Positions 55,454-64,000 of a stretch of 64,000 nucleotides of DNA are shown here, piece by piece. Within the stretch, counting starts at the first letter, position 1; each line of letters starts with the position of its first letter. A program made the translations under genes and the position numbers. The stretch comes from Aaosphaeria pasadenensis. Lineage: Eukaryota > Ascomycota > Dothideomycetes > Pleosporales. The notes under the pieces are model-generated. The model did not search any database, had not been told where the DNA came from, and worked only from the letters and a program-made list of their open reading frames with translations. The stretch covers positions 437,887 to 501,886 of the forward strand of contig JAKLMB010000026.1 in NCBI GenBank assembly GCA_022813625.1, in the 5' to 3' direction.

Positions 55454-57290
55454 TGGTGTCTTGCTTAATCAAAGTACTGCGAAATAATCGGGGACGCCCA
55501 AAGGTCCCTGGCAAGTTCGACGACGGGACGGATGGACGCAATGGGACGGGGTAGATATTTGAAAGCGTAGGCTTGTAAAATTCGTACTTTGTTGAAGTTT
55601 TATTGGTGGTCGGTGTGGCCTTAGTCGTTGCTTGTCGCTATGCTGCGTTTGTGAATTGATAGTTTATGTTGAACAGAAGGGATACATTCCTCTCCTACTG
55701 TTTCTACCTGAATATATACACCTACTAACAAAGAGATAGGTCGACGTCAACTCCCCAAAGAGTTGTAGTCTGATCTTCAAAGACTGGTGAATCAAGTATA
55801 ACACAATGACAAAGTAACACAATGACACAACAACACAACAACATTATGACACAAAGACTCAAGAATACAATGATACAACAACAAGGTTAGCACGCGCTAC
55901 TGAGAGCTGTAAAAGCTGAAGTTACAATTGTGGGATTATTAAACACCTATGCTTATAAGTAATAAAGGACACTGTACAGTATAGAGTCTATAACAAATAA
56001 TAGAATATACAGACTAGATAAATAATGCAAAACTAATAAAACATGCATTACAGCGTAGACTACCTACATTCTTGAATGCGATACCAACACCAACGGCTAG
56101 CAGAGGCGGCTACATTCCCAGTCAATGGACATATCCATTTCAAACAGGGATTCTAATCAGATCTATTAAATATTTTACCGTATACCTCCGAAAATTGGAG
56201 ATCCGCTGTCAGTTCGAATGGTGGCACGGACTTTTGATGCCAAGACGGAAGGATCGATAGAGGAGGTAGCGCAGCAGGAGCAGTATGACCCCTGGTGAAA
56301 GACACATAGGCAGTACGCAGTACGGAGTAGATTGGCTTCAATTTTGCGTTCTCATTGATGTTTGATCATACCTTTTTCCTGAGAAGAGTATTCACATGAT
56401 ATCCGTGATGTCTTGTCGTTACGCCCGGATCCGATGGCGGGGAGTTGAGACGCGATAAGACTGGATATTTTATTCTATTTGGGTTTAGTGGCAAAGTGGA
56501 CGGCACCTGAGCTGGCGGCATGAGGGAGGCAATACTGTCACTTAGTTGTTACTCGTGAGTCTTCCTGGAATTTCGACTGCCAGCGATTCGTTACTCTGTA
56601 AATCCACAAAATGTCGGATCCGCATTTCAAATTGACGATGCGTGGGGGGGGCAGAAAGAAAGTTGCGTCACGTGATGGCTTATGTACTTACTGTGTATGT
56701 ACAGTTATTCCAACCACAAAGAGGAGTAACAAGCCAGGCTCGATTCTCGTTTTTGTACACCAAGTGATAACTATGAAATATGAAACTACAACGCCATTAG
56801 CGAGAACGATGATGATGAAGATGAAGAAGAAGAAGAAGACACCAAGGTGAGATAGAAGAACAGAGTCTCGTTGGTCGTAACCTTTGGGGGATCGCCCCAA
56901 CAGCGATATCTCGTAGATTGCCTTTGGCGTCGAGTGGGCGGCCAATAGGAGTGCGTGATCTACCTTAGTATCGACCTTGCCTAGTCACCTAGATGATTCC
57001 AGTCCGACCTCCGCAAAATACCCACGAGCCCATGTCCCACTGACTCCCAAAGTCCCAGTTCCAGTCCAGTCCAGCCTCTCCAATCCAATCCAGTTCAATC
57101 AAATAATCCCATTAGTTATTGCATGCTGGGTACGGAGTATAACAACAATAGTAGGCGTAGGTACGAGGTAAATAGGTCGTACCAAACCAAGCCCCTCGTT
57201 TAGGTCAACGCCAGAGGACATCACTCCACAACCATACGACAACCGACCACAACCCTAATTAACTCAATCCTTCTCCCTCTCCAACAGAAC
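55454..57290. other. 1.8 kb repeat-bearing spacer
   Basis: Starts with a diverged copy of the gene's own 5' end (55452-55482 versus 55351-55380). It then has an ACA-rich simple stretch (55798-55890), an AT-rich block to 56080, segment B2 (56426-56491), a GAAGAAGAAG run at 56817-56840 and TACGGAGTA motifs at 56321 and 57131. The last 100 bp are the transcription-factor leader. No supported gene. Confidence 0.55.
56426..56491. repeat. Copy B2 of a duplicated segment (partner 51419-51480)
   Basis: ccggatccgatgg then gcgataagactggatatt; about 85 % identical to 51419-51480. Confidence 0.8.
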
Positions 57291-59476
57291 ATGCCTCCAG
57301 CATTCGCCCTAGACAAAAATGCGACATCAGACCCGGCAAACAGCAGTAAGAAGACGAAGAAGACAAAATCACGAAATGGTTGTGGGAGATGCAAGCTGAA
57401 ACGGGTATGGTCCACACCTTGCCTCCATCGTTCCTTCCATTCTTTCGGATCCGCACCGCTTCCCCCATCACCACCCCGCCCTGGTACGCTCTCTGCTAAC
57501 CTGGCCAACGACAGCTCAAGTGCGACGAAACTCCAGGCAAATGTCTGCAATGTGAGAAGAGAGGGATCAGATGTCCTGGCTATGAGAAGACGCTCAAGTG
57601 GTCGACCAAATATGAAGTTCTGCAACCCACGCTCCAATGGGATGTGACACACCAAGGTGGTGACGCCGCCTTGTCGGGAACCTCGGTGAATGAAGTCTTG
57701 CTACCACCAGATGTAGTCAGTGGATTCGAAGCACTTGCTGCGGTGCTCCCTTCAGTGAAGCAAAGGTCAGAGGCAACAGAGGAAGTCCATGCCTCTCCCG
57801 ATCAACAAGACCAGTCTCCCGAGAGTTCTGAGCAATTGGCGTCAGCGACACCACACTCAACGCCAGATGAGCAGATCTTTCCCCTCGAATTCCAGGAACC
57901 TCTACAGATCGAGCCGCTTGCAGATGACAGTCTCGACGTCGATGAAGAATTCGGACGAAACCTGTCCTTCGATGGCCTGGAAACCATCACCTTCGCCGAC
58001 GAATGTGCAATATCCGACAACTTATCCGATGTTGAAGAGTTATGGCATTCCCAAGACGATACCTCCTCTGTCGGACAACCCAGTCCACGATTATCCCGCT
58101 CCTTACTTCTCGATTACTACCGCCTGCCGAGCCCATCACCGAGGGCGTCGCTAGATGATATGGAATCGATGCTGGTCCAGCATTACTTCAAAGATGTCTG
58201 CGTACTATTCTCCTCCTTTGATTCCGTCCTCAACCCTTACAGAACTACCATCGGCCGTATATTCCAGGGCTCCTCGTCTATTTATTACGCTATCCAATCC
58301 ATGGCTGCCGCGCATCTGGCAAACATCTTCCCAAACATGACGAATGTCGGTATCGACATGCAACGGAAAGCATGCGAATGCCTTCAAACCGAACTTCCCC
58401 TCGTACAACGCGGCCAGATCAACGGCACGACGACGTTCCTGAGTATCATATTACTGGGCATGACTACGTCGTGGCACGAGAGCAGCGCGCTCGGAGAAGA
58501 GTTCCTCACCACAGCGAGGAGTCTAATCCTGCCAAAACTTCTGTCGAGCTCAGAGAAAGAGGAGGTGCACCGGGAGACGCAATTCTTCGAAGAGTCTCTA
58601 ATATACTGGGAGATGCTGATGGGATATGTGACACAGGACTCGCTCTCGTTCTCTGGGTCAGGTCTGCGGAGCAGGATGATGACCAGGCCGGCACCGGCTG
58701 CTCGCAATCGCGAGGGCAAGATCGTACCGCACCCTTGGACTGGCATCGCGCCGACGATACAATTTCTGTTTGCCGAGGTGGGCAGGTTGGTGCGGAAGGA
58801 GAGGATCCTCGCCATTTTCGGGGGGAACGACCCAAGACAGCGACAAGAAAACCTGCTCAACGCCGCAACACTGGAAGAAGACCTCCTCGCCGCCGAGTAC
58901 CCCGTAGCAGACGACCTAGCCGACCCAGGCGACGCCCGCACCTCGAAGCGCGACTTCATCGTCATTGCAGAGTCGTACCGACGAGCTGGTCTTCTCGAAC
59001 TCTACCGCGTGTTCCCATCAATCCTGCGCAAGCGATTAGGCCTCGACAAACACACATGGACTGAGCCTCTCGACTTCGAATGCCCGACGCCGCGGTTCGA
59101 GACCCCCTACGAAGACCTCGACACAAAGCTGTGGCTCAACTCGCTGGCTCTGCACATCCTCGGTGAGCTCGAGACGCTGCCCTCGTCGTCGGGCACCTGC
59201 TGTCTGCAACCGATCCTCTTCGTGTCCGCCGCCTCCGAGCTCAAGTACGTCTCTTCAGTCGACTTCTTCGACGTCACCTCGAACGACGTAAAGGTGCAGC
59301 GAGCGCGAGACTTCGCCCTGAAGCGACTCGAGGAGTACTCCATGCGGCTTCCCGGGAAGCCGATACGGAAGTGCATCAACCTCGTGGGCGAAGTGTGGCG
59401 GCGGAGTGATGCAGGCGAGGACGCGTATTGGATCGATGTGATGATCGAGAAGGGGTGGCATACCGTCATGGGATGA
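57291..59476 (+). CDS. Zn2Cys6 transcription factor with fungal-specific TF domain
   Basis: Nuclear DNA-binding regulator; targets unknown. Exons 57291-57404 and 57515-59476 (110-bp intron, GTATGG...GACAG) give 691 residues. The binuclear cluster is complete after splicing: C31-x2-C34-x6-C41-x6-C48-x2-C51-x6-C58 (NGCGRCKLKR, LKCDETPGKCLQCEKRGIRC, then PGYEK), preceded by a basic KKTKKTKSR stretch. The intron sits inside the cluster, a common position. From about residue 200 the Fungal_trans_2-like region begins (LLDYYRLPSPSPRASLDDME, MLVQHYFKDVCVLFSSFDS, IYYAIQSMAAAHLANIFP), with GTTTFLSIILLGMTTSWHES and a C-terminal half ending in WIDVMIEKGWHTVMG. An acidic stretch (about 115-175) may be an activation region. 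No adjacent biosynthetic cluster points to a target pathway. Confidence 0.92.
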
Positions 59477-60948
59477 TCCTTCCCGTCTTACTTTTTTTGA
59501 TTTCGTGTTTTCTCATATGTAAAGTTCGGTGCTCGGTGTGCTCGGTGTGCTCGGTCGTGTTGTAAACATCTGGCGTTCTTTTCGGGTAAATCCTGTCCAT
59601 CATACTCTGGCACGACTCCATGAAAGGCCTTCATCTCTGGGCGTTTGATAATGTCGTATACGACTTGTTCCCTTCTTTTTGTTCTGTTGGTGAGTCCTTC
59701 TTCATTCTGGGAATTCTTAGGTGGCTGTAGGTGTGGAATGTGTGATACAAACATATATTAACTAAACTTTCTACATGTGTATATTTACACATTTATAAAT
59801 AATGATTTATCTAGCCTCAGGGAAGCTTTCCCAACCTCGAATTGGTATCTTTCAACCGTGCGGCGGTGTTTTTGGTACACCAGGTGCTTACCTAGCTGTT
59901 AGGTAGGGATGAGATTGATCACGTGCATGTCACCTGACGCTCAACTGTTGAAGGACGAGCCCGAGCCCCCACGCCTGCCTTGGCATTTTGGTCCTTCAAA
60001 TGCAAAAGGTTTCGACGGAAACACGAAAACCTACCCAATTAGGAAATTTGGACACACGGACTCCGTCGGCTGGAACGCTGATTGGCAATGTCGCTGGTCC
60101 TTCATATGCAAAAGGATTCAACGGCAACTCGACAACCTACTCAATTAGGGAACTTGGCTTGTGAGGTGCCTGTTATTGGACGTTGATAGGCACTCTCCCC
60201 CACGGAACGCTACACGGACTTCGTCGGCTGAATATTGGATGTTGATAGGCACTCTCTCCCACGGAACGCGTACACGGACTTCATCGGCTGAACGTTCATT
60301 GGCAATGTCGCTGGTCCTTCATATGCAAAAGGATTCGATGGAAACTCAAGAACCTACTCGATTAGGCAAATTGGACTGGAATGGCTGTTGATAGGCACTC
60401 TCCTTCGCCCACGGACTTCATCGGCGGAACGCTGATTGGCAATGTCGCTGGTCCTTCATATGCAAAAGGATTCAATGGAAACACGAAAACCTACTTAATC
60501 AGGAAACTTAGATACCAGAAGCGCTGTGGGAGTCCCTTAAGCAAATAAGAAGCCTCCCACCCTCCTTTTAAACGCCACACGGACTTCATTAGTTAAACGT
60601 TGATTGGCAATGTCGCTGGTCCTTCATATGCAGAAGGTTTCAATGGAAATTCAAAAACCTACTCAGTTAGGAAACCCAGAGACACAAGTAGCGCGACACG
60701 AGTGCTCGCTGAATGGTCCTGTACAAACAATGCTACACGCGTCGCGCGTGTTGACTGAAGACGCCGAGAGTCCATGTGAACAGCTTTCATGAAACTCCTG
60801 CATTGTAAGTGGTAGCAACTCCTCTACTGGACCATTTCCAAGCGCTGACGGCTAAAAGCGTGGCTCGCCTTGCAACTTCCAGCAATACTCAAAGCCCACG
60901 TTCGCGCTTCTTCCGTCCTCATCAGTTCCACGTCCCGGCAAAAGTACG
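59477..60948. other. Spacer dominated by a tandem repeat array
   Basis: 3' region of the transcription factor to about 59900, then the repeat array 59976-60680 (separate entry). Three tandem 'gtgctcgg' units occur near 59529-59555. No supported gene. Confidence 0.6.
59976..60680. repeat. Diverged tandem array, about five units of the ctggtccttcatatgc family
   Basis: Five units carry, in order, gattggcaatgtcgctgg, tccttcatatgcaaaagg, ttcaatggaaac and aacctactcaattaggaaac (near 59976, 60078, 60294, 60431, 60598). Between them are ttgataggcactctc and acggacttcatcggctgaac blocks. The spacing between units is irregular, 100 to 215 bp. An inverted copy lies at 33978-34059. Confidence 0.9.
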
Positions 60949-61153
60949 ATGTCTAAGCTAAGGGCCCTTGATACGAAGGATATCAGTTGCGCTGAAGAAT
61001 TCAACGATTTCCTTTCTCAGGACAACAATACCACGAAGGAGGAGATGGGCCCTGCTCAAGCCACCACATTTCACAACGTACATGTTGTGGGAAACGTCTT
61101 CCGACGCCGCCGTTTTGAGTCGACCCCTTCTCTTTGTACCTGCTACAATCACG

Positions 61154-61510
61154 ATGGTCAAGACAAGAGTCGAAAGGAAACGTGTGACCAGCCGAAAGGC
61201 TCCGAACGCTGCGCAGAAGGCTAATCCGAGCCGAGCGACGCAAGGTGTGGCCCAGCCAACGCGACCGAAAGGCAGATCGACTCGCCTGGGAGCCGGTAAA
61301 GAGGCTGCGGACAAAATAAAGGATGCCAGAGGGAGACCACGCAAATTACGAATTGGAGAAGAGGTGGAGGTGCTGGCGGAATAGCAAACGCGGGTCCCTT
61401 CGAAGGCCAAGAAGGCCGGCGACAAACAAGAAGGCAACATCGCATCGAGTGAGGCGAATACAGCAACCGGGAGTGAGGTTGGCGCTCATGGATTCCTTGC
61501 TATCTCTTGA
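61154..61510 (+). pseudogene. AT-hook-like basic ORF interrupted by TAG
   Basis: Starts MVKTRVERKRVTSRK and continues as Lys/Arg/Ala-rich protein with an AT-hook-like core KDARGRPRKLR, then stops at an in-frame TAG (61382-61384). After the TAG the same frame stays open for 41 codons of similar composition (TRVPSKAKKAGDKQ, SSEANTATGSEVG) to TGA at 61508. This looks like a short nuclear-protein-like gene or transposon-derived relic broken by a single substitution (for example CAG to TAG). A different frame starting at 60949 (MSKLRALDTKDIS) overlaps the 5' end. Alternatively the 76-codon ORF is the whole gene, or none is real. Confidence 0.35.
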
Positions 61511-61579
61511 GCTCTTGCCAGGACGCAGCAGGAAGCACGAAGAGTTTATCACATGTGCCAAACCAACCATCCAACCAAC

Positions 61580-61814
61580 CTCTCGGTCGATCAGGGAAGG
61601 GGTAGATTAGCTGGTGATGTACGACCACGATATCAGCACAAAACAGCTGCCTTTTTACTTTAAACCAAGTTTAAAAGTAGCTTAATAAAAAGAGAGGGTA
61701 TTTTTCTATCTACCTATGTAATTATTTTCACTTATTTATTTAAGGGTTAAGGAATAATACTTAGGAGCGGGAGGGCATTTCAGCTTATCCACCCCTTCCC
61801 CGATCGACCGAGAG
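61580..61814. mobile_element. MITE-like element with 34-bp inverted repeats
   Basis: Left arm 61580-61613 (ctctcggtcgatcagggaag...) and right arm 61781-61814 are reverse complements at 31 of 34 positions, separated by 167 bp of AT-rich DNA. No coding capacity. No target-site duplication is evident; both sides abut CCAACC repeats. A small non-autonomous DNA transposon is the best guess; a folded-repeat artefact of the neighbouring minisatellite is less likely because the arms are not CCAAC-like. Confidence 0.5.
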
Positions 61815-61986
61815 CCAACCTGCCATCCAACCAACCAACCAACCCACCAACCTGCCATCCAACCATCCCATCCAACCATCCCACCCAACCTACCATCCAA
61901 CCATCCCACCCAACCTGCCATCCAACCATCCCATCCAACCATCCCACCCAACCATCCCATCCAACCGCCATCCAACCCCCCACCCA
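61815..61986. repeat. CCAAC/CATCC minisatellite
   Basis: About 170 bp of ccaac, catcc, caccc and ctgcc words in tandem, with longer repeats of 'ccaaccatcccacccaacct'. A shorter stretch of the same words lies at 61559-61579, on the other side of the inverted-repeat element. Confidence 0.9.
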
Positions 61987-62275
61987 AAAATCTCACGATA
62001 CTTGACAAGATGCGCATAGAGTGTGGAGACATATACGCGAAATGCTCTCTAAATATTTTCAGAATTTTGGATTTTCCACGGGAGGATTCGAGGGGCCGAG
62101 TCGTGCTTCTGACGCAATCCATCTGAGTCTAGCAGGAGGAGGAGTGGAGGGGGGCTTCGGCGAACCCTCACGGTATTCGAATCGAATTCTAAATGGAATG
62201 TTTGTCGTGAGGGACGGGCAGCGCACGAACGCCGATCATTGTGCCACGGCAATAGGTTGGTTGGTTCCGAAAGAA
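61987..62275. other. Spacer left of the kinase relic
   Basis: 289 bp between the minisatellite and the GGT/GGA microsatellite. No gene or repeat recognised. Confidence 0.5.
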
Positions 62276-62314
62276 GGTGGTGGTGGTGGTGGAGGAGGAG
62301 GAGGAGGAGGAGGA
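62276..62314. repeat. GGT/GGA trinucleotide microsatellite
   Basis: Five to six GGT units followed by eight GGA units; produces artefactual Ser/Thr or Gly runs in the overlapping frames. Confidence 0.95.
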
Positions 62315-62399
62315 ACGATGTGGGAATTCTGGTTTCGTAAAACTCCACCCATGGTCGATTGACGATGGCTCTTGGATGGATTGACAGGATAGGGCGGTA

Positions 62400-63256
62400 G
62401 GGGTTGTGCCTGAAGGCGAATCACCATCCCCATCGTCAATCGCCTCAACCATCACCCTCAACTCCTCAATACTCGCCCGATCCTCCGGCCCCACGACACC
62501 TCCGGCGCGTGTCGCAGCCCCCAGTGACTCTCCAAGTCGCACACGACGACGCGCTGGCCGTCGACGGACCAGAGGAGGTTGTCGACTATCAGATCCTTAT
62601 GAACGATCCCCTCCCATGCAAACACGCCAGCGCGTCGATGATGTCGAGGATCCAGCGCTTGTAGATGGCGATCGAGCAGTACCGCCCGACGTCGTAGCGA
62701 GTGAGGTGGCGCTCGAAGACGAGCTCTCCAGACGCCGACCTCCCCAGGAGTTGGATGGCCCTCGGGGAGGCGCGTTGACACTGTAGTAAGTTTGTGACTT
62801 CGCTCATATACTTCGCCTTCATTGTGAAGTGTCTCGCTGCGTCGACTTGCACGACCGGAAGGGGCGAGAGGGTGTCGCGTACGTCTTCCGGATCGTCCAC
62901 ATCCCCGTCGTCCTCAGGAGTCGGGATTGGGCAGGCCAGGGGCGTCATGACGTCGCCGTGGGCTTGGAAGCCCCCGTCACGATGGGGTAGGGCCGCGCGG
63001 AGGCGGAGGATGTAGCTGGAGAGCGTGCCGGGGACGTCGTAGATGCGGACGCATTGGTCTGATGATGGGGTAGGGTCGTTGGCTATCCTGAAGGTTTCGG
63101 AGGGGGTGGGGGTGGGCGAGGAGAGTTGGGCGAGGATGGGGCGGCTGGGCGGCCGAGCGGGGGGAAGAGGTTTGTTTGTTGACGGAGGGTTCGGTAGTCT
63201 TGACGGAGGGAATGGACGGAGGAGATGAAGAGGGCATGGGGAGACGCGGAAGTCAT
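62400..63256 (-). pseudogene. Protein-kinase-like gene, frameshifted and internally deleted
   Basis: Reading the minus strand from ATG 63256 gives ALFISSVHSLRQDYRTLRQQ; after a C-run near 63105-63120 the protein continues in another frame (TPSETFRIANDPTPSSD, VRIYDVPGTLSSY, LPHRDGGFQAHGDVMTPL, TLSPLPVVQVDAARHFTMKA, KRWILDIIDALACLHG). At about 62615-62622 a second one-base shift is needed to reach GIVHKDLIVDNLLW (catalytic-loop HKD..DN) and VVVCDLESHWG (DFG-equivalent), then RHAPEV (APE). A third shift near 62475 leads straight to GPEDRASIEELRVMVE, the last kinase subdomain. The 40-80 residues with the subdomain IX Asp that normally separate these are absent. The shifts lie in G/C homopolymers, so some could be sequencing errors, but the deletion cannot. 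Confidence 0.75.
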
Positions 63257-63640
63257 GGTTGTGGCGGAGAAGGGGGAGAAGGGGGCGAAGGGGGAGAAGG
63301 GGGAGAAGGGGCGAGAGGTGAAGACATGGCTGCGGTGACAGAAGGGTGTGGTCATTTCTTCTTTGTGATGTCCATCTGGGAACAACATCCTTTGTTGGAA
63401 CAATGCTTTGTTTCTCTTACCTCTTTGTAGGTGGACAGACACTGGTTCTGACTTCTTCAGTGAGACGACGAGAGACGACGGCGCGTCGGGTCGTCTACCT
63501 GCTAGCTATAGGTAGGTAGCTTCATGTGTCTTGTATGCCCAAAGACTATACCTGGAGAGTGATGTTGTACTATGATAGTATACTGTGTAGGCAGTCACGA
63601 CAGTGAACAGTCTTGACTCCTCGCAGTGAAATCCACTGTT
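63257..63640. other. Spacer upstream of the kinase relic
   Basis: A gaaggggg-type purine repeat at 63268-63312, then no recognised sequence apart from a 'taggtaggtag' motif at 63509-63520. Confidence 0.5.
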
Positions 63641-63802
63641 GTGAGCATGAGCATGAGCATGAGCATGAGTGTGAGTGTGAGTGTGAGTGTGAGTGTGAGT
63701 GTGAGTGTTGTGAGTGTGAGTGTTGTGAGTGTGAGTGTTGTGAGAGCGACTGTTGTGAGAGAGGGGAGAGTGTTGTGAGAGAGGGGAGAGTGTGAGTGAG
63801 TG
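63641..63802. repeat. gagcat/gagtgt microsatellite
   Basis: gagcat repeated four times, then gagtgt and gagtgttgt blocks, then two gagaggggagagtgt units. No coding support. Confidence 0.95.
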
Positions 63803-63910
63803 TAGCGAACCACAGTCTCGGTCTGGGGACCGGCCTTCTTGCGTTCAATCTGAGGCTGGTCATTGCTAATCTCACCCTCCTCGGAGCTGCTGGGGTAGGA
63901 GGGCTCTATG

Positions 63911-64000
63911 GTGGTCAAGGTGGTCAAGGTGGTCAAGGTGGTCAAGGTGGTCAAGGTGGTCAAGGTGGTCAAGGTGGTCAAGGTGGTCAAGGTGGTCAAG
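63911..64000. repeat. Perfect 9-bp tandem repeat running off the window
   Basis: gtggtcaag occurs ten times head-to-tail without a mismatch to the last base of the window, so its true length is unknown. It stays open in every multiple-of-three frame (minus strand Thr-Thr-Leu), which could be coding, but no flanking protein context is visible. Confidence 0.95.

Noticed and set aside
63911..64000. 9-bp repeat considered as a telomere
   Set aside because: gtggtcaag does not resemble the ttaggg-type repeat of filamentous fungi and lies inside an ordinary spacer.
1..64000. HMG-box MAT1-2 gene, tRNA and rRNA genes
   Set aside because: Looked for typical MAT1-2 HMG text and for tRNA T-arm (GGTTCGA) contexts; the few GGTTCGA-like strings (for example 2107, 4120, 7441) lack the rest of a tRNA.
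1..64000. Secondary-metabolite cluster around the Zn2Cys6 factor and MFS transporter
   Set aside because: No polyketide synthase, NRPS, terpene cyclase or P450 is present between or beside them.

Overview
This window is nuclear DNA of a filamentous ascomycete (Pezizomycotina), probably a dothideomycete. Genes carry short GT-AG introns (42-110 bp, one of 210 bp), usually with a CTAAC-like branch site. They are separated by long low-coding spacers rich in microsatellites and in the palindromic motif TACGGAGTA/TACTCCGTA. Gene models were spliced by eye from reading frame, splice signals and protein-family continuity; none is backed by transcripts.

Left part (1-11.6 kb): the mating-type region. 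A 5'-truncated APN2 (AP endonuclease 2 with PIP-like motifs and a GRF zinc finger) is followed by a 3.1 kb spacer holding frameshifted coding-like sequence. Then come MAT1-1-1 (alpha-box regulator of mating type), a YLR456W-like flavin-binding protein of the kind called ORF1 beside Cochliobolus MAT, and an F-BAR/RhoGAP gene (Rgd1-like, matching the 'GAP1' flank). No HMG-box MAT1-2 gene is visible, so this is a MAT1-1 haplotype. APN2 linkage on one side and ORF1-GAP linkage on the other suggest a composite or ancestral arrangement.

Middle (12-38 kb): a zinc-finger-like hypothetical protein, a secreted class 3 lipase, a SelW/Rdx-family CxxC redox protein, a 0.5 kb CT/ACA satellite, a membrane protein of unknown function, a DUF8004-type regulator-like protein, a small hypothetical ORF, a secreted AA11 chitin-active LPMO with a C-terminal X278-like module, a large multi-pass glycoprotein-like protein and an 848-residue coiled-coil protein. 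A 3.5 kb gene-poor spacer follows.

Right part (41-59 kb): a 1313-residue GPI-anchored GH18 chitinase whose Ser/Thr-rich stalk contains an assembly gap inside a higher-order repeat, an MFS transporter with a very long central loop, two F-box-like proteins embedded in duplicated non-coding sequence, and a Zn2Cys6 transcription factor.

Right end (59.5-64 kb): repeat-dominated and decaying. It holds a tandem array of a ~136 bp family (one further copy lies near 34 kb), an AT-hook ORF interrupted by a stop, an inverted-repeat element, CCAAC minisatellites, a frameshifted and internally deleted protein-kinase-like pseudogene, and a perfect 9-bp tandem repeat that runs off the window. The genes do not form an obvious biosynthetic cluster. 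The functional units visible are the MAT locus and, loosely, two chitin-acting secreted enzymes. I see no convincing wholly new system; the most unusual items are the composite MAT synteny, the relic coding sequence inside the MAT spacer, the chitinase repeat gap and the cluster of repeats and a dead kinase at the right end.
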